NCBI GenBank assembly: GCA_037349105.1
Contig: JAYJMM010000113.1
Coordinates: 4,526,001 to 4,590,000, forward strand
Length of the DNA: 64,000 nucleotides
Direction: 5' to 3'
Source: Limnomonas spitsbergensis
Lineage: Eukaryota > Chlorophyta > Chlorophyceae > Chlamydomonadales
Under the pieces are notes generated by a model. It was not told where the DNA came from and did not search any database. It saw only the letters and a program-made list of their open reading frames with translations. The translations under genes were made by a program, and so were the position numbers. This document shows, in pieces, positions 47,251 through 57,006 of this stretch (position 1 is its first letter; each line of letters starts with the position of its first letter).

Positions 47251-50200
47251 ATGGCACCCACGGAGACTATAAAGCACGAGATTGTGGTAGAGCCTGGTGG
47301 TTATTTGCTGCACGTTTATCTTCCAGAGGATGTCGAGTCTGGGTGCGTATCGAGTTGATCTTCAAACCACCCACTCACGTAATTTTACGACGTTAGGGGA
47401 TGAGGATCGCTTTGAGCCAGTAAGTCAAGTACGCAGATTGATAACTGACTTCGCAAATTTCGTTGCTGACCACAGGGCCGTAGAGCTCTCTTTCTCAACA
47501 GAAGTGGAGGGCCGCGTATCAGTACACCTCGACAGCGCAGATGGTCACCTTCCAATTGGGAAGGTCTGCGTTGAAGGTGGGCCTATCAGCAAGTTGGTAC
47601 TCAACAGGGCAACTGATTGCCACAATTCTTTCTGATTGTATGGCTCATTCACTTCCATATTTCTGCCAATGCCAATCCACTTGCCCACTACCTTGACAGG
47701 GTACTGCTTACCTGAGGACGCCCAAGCCAAGTATAAGAAGAACAAAAAGAGATACACAATCAAGTATGCTAGCTAGATGGTCTGGTGGTGGTCCTGGCTT
47801 GCTTGCAATGCAAGCGAGAGTCTGCCTTCACTCTGATGAGGTCTTCTTCTGCCATGGAGATTCAAATCGCAGATCTGATAACAGGAGTAGATCTAGGTCA
47901 TTATTAATGCCACATGCTTAATCATAGTAACTTGAATAAACGTTTGCGAGCCCATGCATTGCCTGATCTCCCCCCTCCCAACGCTCCCATTCTCAGGCTG
48001 GTAAAGGTGCAAGATACTGCACCTGGTCAGGCACTGCCCGATGATGCTGTGGACGAGACATTCCATGATGCTTTATCGGATATCGACGAGACAGTGACAG
48101 CCTCTGATGCCAGTGTCACTGCTACCACTCCTGCTGCCGGTGCTGCTGCTGCTCCTACCTCTTGTGGAGAAGAGGAGGACGAGGGCTTGGACGAGGAGGC
48201 CAGGAAGGCAGTGAGGAAGGAGCGCAAGAAGGCAAAGAAAGCGGCCAAGAAGGCTGCAAAGGTGGAGGGGTCAGAGAGGGAGGAGCCTGCTGAGGATGCC
48301 GCTGAGGAGAATGCGGTGCAGCATGAAGAGGGTGCTGCGACTGCCACAGAAGAGGAGCAGGAGACTGGAGGTGCTGGGGGAGCTGCATCCAAGAAGAAAA
48401 AGAAAAGGAAGAAAAAATCAGCAGCCGCAGTAGCAGCTGACCCAACATCCCCGACAGACCCAGGCTCAGAGCCAGAGCTTGAGCCTGAAGCTGTTGGGAG
48501 CACCCCAGCTGTGTTGTCAATGCAGACCGGTGCAGCAGCAGCAGCAGCAGCTGCAGGGCAGACTGGTCCCCCTCCACCCTGCAGCCTGCCTCAGCGTGAG
48601 GTCCGGAAAGTCGCCCAGGCGCCTCCTTCACCGCCACCCATCCATGCACGTGGAAGCAACAAAGCAATCCACGTTGACATGTCCACTGACTTTGCCGACG
48701 AGCCCATCGGTTTGAGTGACCTGGGTGCTACCTCGAAGGCCGCCCCCGATCTGTACAACCTGTGCGGCCCGATCCTCAAGGTCGCGTTCGTCAAGAATGA
48801 CCACAAGGGCGAGGACAGAAGCCTGCTGGCGCCCAGCAACATGTGGCAGCTGCCTGGGATCGATGGTGAGATGGGAGGAGGGAGGCATGGGATGTATTTC
48901 AAAATGATGACAGAACACCTCATTCTTTGAAACAAATACAAGCTGGAGTGTGTGGCGAGAGCCCCAGGGGGAGTGAGTGAGAGACGCAATGTTTGCGGAT
49001 TGCTGCCTGACCAGTATGCTAGGAAGTGAGGATGTAGTAGAGTGGACAAATAGATGTATCATGATATCATTGCCCCCTGATCATCGCCGTATCATGCCAT
49101 CATGGCAGAAAGTTAAACGCAGGAATCTCATTTGTCAAGTGCTGCTCCTAACGCACAGCCGCAGTTGCTAATACGACCCCCGTTCCCTCAACCCAATGCG
49201 TGACCATGCCCCTTGATCAGGCTCGACTCCCTTCTCCGCCTTCGGTGTGTTTGATGGCCACGGAGGCAAGGCCGTCGCCACCTACACAGCCAAGAACATC
49301 CTGCCTCTGGTGGCCAAGTATGTGGACCGCTGCAAGGCTGAGGACCCCGAGCTGCTGGACCTGGCCGCTCTGCCGCTGGATATCGGCGAGGAGCAGCGCA
49401 GGTGTTTAGCGGCTCAGGAGGCCCTGGTGGAGCGCTTGCCCAAGGTGAAGCAGAGGGGCAAGATGGTCATAGCTCTCATGCTCTGTGGGAAATGGTCAGG
49501 GGCAGGGTAGTGCTGGCTCTCAAGGTAGCCAGGCTGCCCTGGGCAATGTGGGCATGCTGCGGTGTCCTTCTGCATAATCTTTCCTGGGCATCATTACATC
49601 AATGCATTACCGGTATACTACCAGGGGCAATGTGGGCGAGCTGGGGTGTCCAATTTAATGCATAATATTTCCTAAAACATCATTCAGCTGCGAGGTATTG
49701 TTGGCTGCCATCAGAACACCGCATGCTGCTCCCTGATGGCGGGCCTTCATCACGCGCCTCAGCACAGGGTGACCATGTCAGGAGGGGGGATCGCCTCCAG
49801 CCTGCCTTCCTCGTGCCACTTCCCTGCATCCGTCCCGCCTCCTCCTCCGCCCTCCCCCTCACCCCTCAGGCCATGGTGGCCGGCTTTATTGAAGCGAATG
49901 AGGTGTGCATGTCGCGCTACAAGGAGAGTGGGACGACGGCCACCCTAGCCATGGCAGTGGGCTGGGAGCTGCTGGTGGCCAGTGTGGGGGACAGCCTGGC
50001 CTACCTGGACACTGGCACGGAGATTGTGCAGGTGAGGGGCTGGGTGTCAGGCTGGGTGATGAACTGGGTGTCAGGCTGGGTGAGGGGCTGATTGTGGGGC
50101 TGGGTGAGAAGCTGATTGTGCAAGTGAGGGGCTGATTGTGGAGCTGGGTGCCGGGCTGGGTGAGGAGCCAAACTCTTCCCTATATCCCGCGTGCCCACCC

Positions 50201-53200
50201 CTGCCTTCTCCCTCCGCCCACCTCATTCTCTCCACATACACCTCCCACATCCTTCTCACACCTCTCACTCCCCTCCTCGCACCTCCCACTCCCCTCCTCA
50301 CACCTCCCACTCCCTCCTCATACCTCACACTCCCCTCCTCACACCTCCCACTCACACCTCCCACTCCCTCCTCACACCTCCCACTCCCTCCTCACACCTC
50401 CCACTCCCCTCCTCACACCTCCCACGCCCTCCACACACCTCCCACTCCCCTCCTCACACCTCCCACTCCCTCCTCACACCTCCCACTACCCTCCTCGCAC
50501 CTCCCACTCCCTCCTCACACCTCCCACTCGGCCACTCCCCTCCTCACACTTCCCACTCCCTCCTCTTCCCCCCACACACCCTCCCTCCAGATCAGCGGCA
50601 ACCACCGCGTCTCTGACAGCCCCGATGAGATGGAGCGGGTCAAGCGGGCAGGAGGTGAGGAGATGCCTCAAGGCATCTGAAGCCCCCGGCCGTACGCCTT
50701 CCCAGGCCCGGCTGCTGCCTGATGCCCACTGCAGAGACGCGGCCCACGGCCCCCCACGCGGCTTTCTGAAGTCAAGGAGCCACACTCTACTTGTTTGTCA
50801 AGAGCGGACCCTGTCTTTGCCCTGCTGCCTGCCACCCCCCCTTGGCCCTTGGCCCAGCTGCCTGCCCCACTGCACTTGTCTCTGGGGTCAGACAGTGTCA
50901 CCGTACTGAGCACCCCCCTGCTGCCTGCCACCCCTCCCTTGTCCCTTGGCCCAGCTGCCTGCCCCATTGCACATGTCTCTGGAGTCAGACAATTTCACCC
51001 TGTGCTGAGCGACCCCCTCTCCTGACATGGTCACCCTGTGCTGAGCGACCCGCCCCTCCTGCTGGTGTGTGTGACCCAGGTGAAATTGCACAGTCTCTGG
51101 TGGACGACGTCGTGGCAGGCCCGCTGCGCGTCTGGCCGGGGGGCCTCATGATGACACGGAGCATCGGCGACCACGGGGCAGGCGATGTGAGGAGAGGAGA
51201 GGGTGGAATTTCTCATTTTGATGCCCGGTCACAGAGGTTGCTAAGCTGGGGCAAAGGAATCAGTGCCTGGCCTGTTGAGGGGGGCAGGAGTGCATCAGCA
51301 GCATGATGCTTGGAACACTTTTCCCCAAGGCTGCTTGACCTCAGCGATGCTTACGTAGCCTACCCTCCCTCTGAGGCATGTGCCCTCCCTCCCTCTGAGG
51401 CATTTGTCTGCCCACCGCCCAGGCATTTGCCTGCCCTTTTGTTTGAGGCCTGTGCCCCCTGCTGCCCCCTGATGTCCCGGCTGCATCCTCCATTGCTCCC
51501 AGTTGTGTATACCTGAGCCTGAGGTGCGTCAAGTCACTCTGCCGCCCAATGGGGCCAGGCTCATCATCGCCTCAGATGGGCTGTGGGACTCGGTGCAACA
51601 CAAGACTGCCATCTCAAATGTGAGTGAAGGGGAGGCGGGAAGGGAATTGGGGAGGGGAGAGAGCAGGGGCAGAGAGGAAAAGGGGAGGGCCTGACATGAA
51701 AAGGGAAGGAGGAGAAGAATGGAGGCTGGGCTGCTGGCTGATGTGAAACCTGACGCCTTGACCAAACTTGGTATTCGGGACTTCCCCAAGGGGTGCGATG
51801 TGATACAGTGGGAACACACTGCCAAAAACCCCAGAGCGTCCCCACTGTATCACGTCGCACCCTTCCCCAAGCCTCTGGGAAATATTACCGAGCATTTATG
51901 AGCGAAGCCTCTGGCGTCGATGCTTACATAAAACGTTAGCTTTCCATTCAGTAATAAAGTTGCTAAAATAGCTTCAACGCGCACACCAGAAAACTTGGCC
52001 TATGGTCGGTACTGGCTAATAGCAAAGCTAAAAAGCAATGCTGGATTCGGCATGGTAGGGCGAATGGGTGCACGCGGCTCCTGGCTGCTCTCTTTGGGCA
52101 TGTGATGTGACGTTATGAGCAGGAGGTGGAAGGGTTGAGGGGCGGTGCAAGCTCCCTGGAGTAGGGTTGCACAAGACTTGTGACACAAGCTCTTCTGGGT
52201 ACTCTATGGTACTATAATAAACTCCCCTTGAGCCACCACCACCTCCTCAACCTGCCTTGTCTGCTCCTGGCTTCCTGCCCTCAGATCCGCAAGGGAGCAC
52301 AAGCCCTGAGACAAAAGCTCTTCTGGGTGCTCTATAAACCCCCCTTGAGCCACCACCACCTCCCCTACCTACTCTGTCTGCTCCTGTTGCTCTGCCCGCA
52401 GATCCGGAAGATGCCGGCTGGCCAGGCTGCCAACATTGCGATGCATGCTGCCATTAAGAAGAAGGGCTTGCATGATGACATCACCATCGTGATCATAGGT
52501 GAGGCCTGGTCCCCGCCGCCTCGCCCCCTGACAGGTGGAGGCCTGGAGGGAGGGGGGGATGTCCACCTGACACGTGGCGGGAGGGCAAGAACTCACGTGG
52601 AGTGTCATGGCATGCAAAGCATATTCAAACTCTTAGCCATATGGCACGTCATACCTTCTGGTCGCCTGGATGGCCTGTTGAGTATTGTGTCCCTAATGTA
52701 GAAGATGTAGGTTTGAACTATGCATGGGAGGTGTGGCAGGTAGAGTACGAGGAACTTTGGGGAGGTTTAGCCAGTAGCCTATGTGCTGGAGTTATGCGTG
52801 GTGTGGACTAGGTGAAGGTGTGGGAGGTGTATCCTACAAGTGAAATTGGGAGGTGTAGCCAACATGTAAAAGAAAATGGAGATGCAGCCAACATGAAGGA
52901 TAAGAAGGCGGCAGGGATGCGTGCTAGGCTGCTAGCCGCTGGCTTTGAAATGCTGCTCTTCTTACCTCCCTCTCACCCCCCTCTCATCCTGTCCCGCTGC
53001 CCTTGTGCCCCTAAATCAGACTTCTGCTGCAACCCGGACGACCGCTTCCCTATATCTCTGGACAGCGGGCGCAGGCGCGAGGGCAGCGAGACAACGCAGG
53101 TGCTCTACCCCTTGGACGCCCCGACGAGGTCTTGGAAGTGGGTCCTACTGGTGGATAGGTGTCTTGAAATGAGGAGGTGGAGGCTTGAAATGTGGGGCCT

Positions 53201-55835
53201 TGTTCCCCGTCCCCGGTGTGGTGTGCCGTTGCCTAGTCGTCCCTGACTGATGTCGGGGAGGACTCGCGGATTCTTGACATGCAGGCGCCGGGGGCAGAGG
53301 CAGGCAGAGCCACATTTGCGGGTCGTGATGGATTGTGCAGGCTCTGCATGCTTGGTGGCGAATTATGTCCTTTGAGGTGGCCTGGGCCGGGTAAAAGGGT
53401 ATCCGAGAGGCAGGCGCTGCCCCTCCCCCAGCTCCCAGCACTCCTCCCTCCCCTCCCCTGCATCATTGCCCCTCCCTCCCTCCCTCTCTCCCTCCCTTCC
53501 CCCCCAAGCCCCTAGCCTCCCTCCCTCCCTCCCTCCCTCCCTCCCTCCCTCCCCAAGCCCCTAGCCTCCAGCCCTCCCTCCCTCCTCCCTTCCCCAGCCC
53601 CCCTCCCCCCACTCCCTCCCCATGCCCCTAGCCTCCAGCCCTCCCTCCCTCCCTTCCTTCCTCCCCCAGACTCCCTCCCTCCCCTCCCCTGTGTCTTCAG
53701 GGACTTGCTGGCTGAGCGCCGTGCCTCCATTATGGCCACCATGTGTATGGCCGAGCAGCAGCTGGCTGCCCAGGTAGCTGCAGCTGCGGGCAGCCGGGCG
53801 GCGTTGGAGCAAAGTGGCAGTGTCGGCAGCCGTGAGGGCTGCTCTCAGGCACCTGGCCATGTGTCGGATACTTACTTGGAGCTGTCGACGTTGAGGGTGG
53901 ACCTCGACAGCCTCAGGTGGGGCAGAGGGGCAAGGAGAGGCAAAGAGAGGAGGAGGGGCAAGGAGGGACAGCGGGATCATGGCTCTAGATTTGTGGGTCT
54001 GTGATGATGTATGCTACATGGGGTGGGGGGATATGCTTTAATTGAGTCGTACCAGTGCTGAAGAAAATTTTGGTAACTAAGCCAGCCTTTCCTCGGGTCT
54101 CCATGACTTACAACGATGAGTAAGGTCTTGAAGGGCCAGGCTTTCTGAGAGGTATGATGTCACATTTTTTGAACTCATGGTTAGGTGCCAAGGGGAGGTT
54201 TAATGTGTTATGATATCAGAAGGCTTGCACCCTATGCATTTGCAAGTTGCATAGCCTATGCATTTGATGATGATGGTGATGTCGGCATACCTGTCAAACT
54301 CCCCTGCGCCAGGGCTGTGGCTGCCAGGTAGCCACAGCCCTGGCCAGCCACCCCTCCCTTCAGACGCACAGCCGCTGTGCGTCTGAAGGGAGGGGTGGCT
54401 GGCTTGCTGGCGGGCATTTGCATCTGGGCTTGTTCGGGGCTTCCCAGCATGCCGCATGGACTCAAAGTCTCGTTGTCGATCAAGTCTGTGATGACAGATC
54501 TGCGGCACTTCCAAGGCAGAACATGCGATGCCTGTCAATTGCAGTCTGGAATCCGAGACGGGTCAGGACTTGGAGGCCGAGGGTGAATGGCAGATGGTGG
54601 GCAGGCCAGAGCCGCAGGAGGCGACCTTTGATTACATGCGGGAGCTGCGGGCATCTGCGCGTCCCTCCCGGGAGGACGAGGCAGGCCCCGGCCGGGGGCA
54701 GAGAAGAGGTGGCCGCGGTGGACGTCACGGTGTATCGGGAGGCGAGGAGGCTGCCCAAGGTGCGGCCGCTGAGGGGGGCGAGGCGCAGCGGCCGGCCGGA
54801 GGCAGGGGCCGTGGCAGGGTTGGCGGCAGGGGCCGAGGCAGGCAGGGCCGGGGTGCTCCGCATCCGTCCGTCGAGGATGGGGTATTGGTGGGCAGACCTA
54901 GGCAGCGCGAGCGTCAGGCTCGGCACACGTCACACACCACTCCGCAGCAGCAGCAGCACCTTGAGGGCGAGGTGCCAATGCTGATCAGCGAGCCTGGGGA
55001 TGGGCAGCAACAGCAGGCGCCGACTGGGCAGGAGCGCGTCCCGCGGGGACCCAGGAGAGTGCAGCAGCGCTCAGCCCACCCTGACGATGTCCTTCATTCC
55101 TCTGCCGCACCTGCCAACCCATCTGAGGGCCCAGAGGGTGCTGCTCAGATGCCGCAGAGGCCGCCCTGCCGTGATAATAAACGTGGACCCCCGTTCCGGG
55201 ACCAAGCCAATCCTGCAGGCGGAGAGATGGGTGTGGACGGAGCTGCGGGTCAGCAGCAGCGGCAGCAGAACACCTCAGGCCAGCAGCAGCTGCTGCAGGT
55301 CCCGCGTCCTCAGGGCGTGCATGAGCCACGATCTCAGGGACCGGCTGGCAGGGTGCTTGAGGTGACAAGGGCTTCTCTGAACAGAGGGCAGGGCCAAGTA
55401 GAACAGCAGCAGCAGCAACAACAGGTTTTGCACGCCGCAGGCGGCACAGAAAGGCAGCCTGTCAGTGGAGCTTATGGCGGGCCTGGCCGCGGCCGCGGCC
55501 CGGGGCGCCATGCCAGTGGCGGCAGGGGAGGTGCAGGCAGGGGGGGCGGCCGTCAGGGGGACGGTTATGCTGAGGTTGGCGACCACCGGGGGGCGCCTGC
55601 TGCAGCCCCGGGAGGGGGCGGAGCAGCAGCGCCAGCCGCGCTCGGCTCCGGTTTTGTGGATGGCTTTGGCAACGGTTTCGGTGATGGTTTTGTGGCTGCC
55701 CAAGCTGCTGTTGGGGATGGCAAGGGCAGGTGCCATGAGGGCGGAGGCGGAGACCGCAGGGGGAGAGGGAGGGGCGGAGGCGCAGGCCGCGGGCAAGGGC
55801 GAGATGAGTCACACGTTTCAGCAGCACCTGCGTAA
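47251..55835 (+). CDS. PP2C-type Ser/Thr phosphatase with N-terminal CS-like domain and C-terminal RGG tail
   Basis: Thirteen phase-consistent exons encode about 1170 aa: 47251-47342, 47476-47576, 47700-47763, 47997-48865, 49221-49444, 49870-50031, 50591-50654, 51080-51186, 51503-51619, 52402-52498, 53020-53128, 53701-53916 and 54545-55835. PP2C enzymes are Mg/Mn-dependent phosphatases. All core motifs are present: NDHKGEDRSLL, FGVFDGHGGKAVATY, SGTTATLAMAVGWELLVASV with GDSLAYL, GGLMMTRSIGDHGAGD, LIIASDGLWDSV and HDDITIVII. Before the catalytic domain are acidic segments and Lys clusters (RKERKKAKKAAKKAAK, KKKKKRKKK), likely nuclear signals. The first three exons (HEIVVEPGGYLLHVYLPEDV, VELSFSTEVEGRVSV, AKYKKNKKRYTIK) resemble the CS/HSP20-like C-terminal domain of PIH1 proteins. 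The last exon is Gln-rich and ends in GRGRGRVGGRGRGR-type RGG boxes. The 5' exons and the tail are joined by phase and splice logic only. Confidence 0.8.
50034..50165 (+). repeat. Minisatellite seeded at a PP2C 5' splice site
   Basis: GCTGGGTGTCAGGCTGGGTG units follow the donor of exon 6 directly. Within them, ATTGTGCAAGTGAGGGGCTG is a near copy of the real junction ATTGTGCAG/GTGAGGGGCTG, so the array includes a decayed duplicate of the splice site. Confidence 0.8.
50225..50588 (+). repeat. ~18-bp pyrimidine minisatellite before a PP2C 3' splice site
   Basis: About eighteen units of CTCCTCACACCTCCCACT type run up to the acceptor at 50590. They keep all three plus frames open for hundreds of bases and cause artefactual Pro/Ser/His-rich open frames. 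Confidence 0.95.
50815..51055 (+). repeat. ~115-bp tandem duplication in a PP2C intron
   Basis: Two large units share CTGCTGCCTGCCACCCC, TTGGCCCAGCTGCCTGCCCC and GTCTCTGG.GTCAGACA; a smaller GTGCTGAGCGACCC piece is duplicated after them. The last copy ends about 20 bases before the exon 8 acceptor. Confidence 0.85.
52187..52415 (+). repeat. Tandem duplication carrying a 3' splice site (PP2C exon 10)
   Basis: Two ~105-bp units share AGCTCTTCTGGGT, CCCCTTGAGCCACCACCACC and CTGTCTGCTCCTG. Each ends in an acceptor followed by ATCCGCAAG or ATCCGGAAG. The second is the true start of exon 10 (52402). The first, at 52286, is a decoy acceptor plus the first few codons of the exon. Confidence 0.85.
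53455..53700 (+). repeat. CTCC-rich minisatellite before a PP2C 3' splice site
   Basis: CTCCCTCC runs and three or four units containing CCCCTAGCCTCCAGCCC fill about 240 bp up to the acceptor at 53700. Confidence 0.9.
54309..54343. repeat. Perfect 14-bp hairpin in the last PP2C intron
   Basis: CCAGGGCTGTGGCT and AGCCACAGCCCTGG flank a 7-base loop. It directly adjoins the larger palindrome at 54343-54403. Confidence 0.95.
54343..54403. repeat. Perfect 61-bp palindrome (30-bp arms, 1-base centre)
   Basis: The left arm starts GCCAGCCACCCCTCCCTTCA and the right arm is its exact reverse complement, around a single C at 54373. No mismatch is seen over 30 pairs, which is unusual for intron DNA and suggests a recent inverted duplication or an element end. 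Confidence 0.95.
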
Positions 55836-57006
55836 GACTGAGCTGACTACAGGGATACTTTACAGCCTGGATGCAGTCTGTTTAGAATGGTGCATACCCG
55901 CTGGGCCCTGCTAAACGCTCGGCCACGTGGGGCTGGTAGGGGATGAGCAACCTCATTTCCAGCTACCAAGCACAGCTAGGACCATGGTGCAGCCATGCTT
56001 TCTCCTATGTGAGGGGGGCAGGAACATGAAACCCGGCGATCTAGACAGGAGGAGAGAGAGGATCGTGTGGCGGGTTCGATACCGCAACCTCTTAATTAAT
56101 GATATGACACCTCTGGGCCATGCTGAAATGAAGCTCGGTCACGTAGGCAAACAAAAAGACAGCTAGGAAAGTCAAGGGAGAAGGCATAAGAGGAAGGAAA
56201 GGATACCCACCAAACAAAAAGAACACAAAGGTCGGGCAAACCGTATCCCCTGCCCCTGAAGAGACTAGCCTCTTGGTATGGATGCCACCAGCAAAATGCA
56301 GCCTGTGGTGACACTGGCATGTATGTAGAGACATTCATGAACGGTACTTTTTCTTGCTTCAATTCTTACTGATGGTCTGGATTTGAGATTTGATCTACCG
56401 CATGCCAACTAACAAATCGATTATTCCGAGGTTGTCAGTTCTAGTTGTCTTCATCCATGCTCCATGAAGTGAGTGCACCATGTGAAGCAAGATGTGGAGT
56501 AATCAGTTGTATTTCCCATGCCTGCCTGCTCCCAATGATCCCCTGTGTGTTATTTCTGATGACCAGACTTGTATTTCAGCATGTTACCTGTAATTTGACT
56601 GTTGGTTACCGGTTATGACGTCACACCTCACTGGCTGATGGCCCTGCCCAAAATCCAACAGCAAAGCCGCCATCGCTTTGCGCAACTGCTACTTGAAGCA
56701 GGTGTTCGTTTGTTTTGAATATTAAATCGTGGAAGACTACACGCATGAATACCATCAGCATCCACCTCCCTTCTCGCATAAAATGAAGCTCAAGATCCCA
56801 GAGACAGCCATGGACAGCTCTTATCTAAGATCCAACTACAGAATGAGAAAAGACAAATTATCACACCCTGCAGGAGTGAGGTTGACACAAACTGTACGGG
56901 AAGAGTATTGGCTACGCACTTGGGAGTGTCAGCCAGTGGGACCCGGCTCAGATTCCGAGTGCAGTGCTCATTTCTACGGGCCTTCCGCGGAGGTAGCCAG
57001 TCAGCT
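55836..57006. repeat. Convergent intergenic region with family A repeats
   Basis: At 55885-55945 there is GCATACCCGCTGGGCCCTGC with GCTCGGCCACGTGG; in reverse complement this gives GTGGCCGAGCGTTTAGCAGG, strikingly like a tRNA-Ser/Leu A-box region. A plus-strand GGGTTCGATACC word, like a B box, follows at about 56069. From about 56095 to 56275 a second element matches the copy at 3340-3530. A degenerate fragment lies at about 56615-56680. No protein gene is seen. Confidence 0.6.

Noticed and set aside
47330..47635. Alternative small gene starting MSSLGAYRVDL within the PP2C 5' region
   Set aside because: Its frame lies partly in an intron of the phase-consistent CS-like exons. A GTAAGT near 47421 keeps it possible as an alternative transcript, but it does not lead into PP2C.
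50136..50909. Three overlapping Pro/Ser/His-rich open frames
   Set aside because: All arise from the pyrimidine minisatellite in a PP2C intron; the real exon starts at 50591.
55885..56085. Functional tRNA gene suggested by A-box and B-box-like words
   Set aside because: The A-box-like text is on the minus strand and the B-box-like text on the plus strand; no cloverleaf can be drawn.
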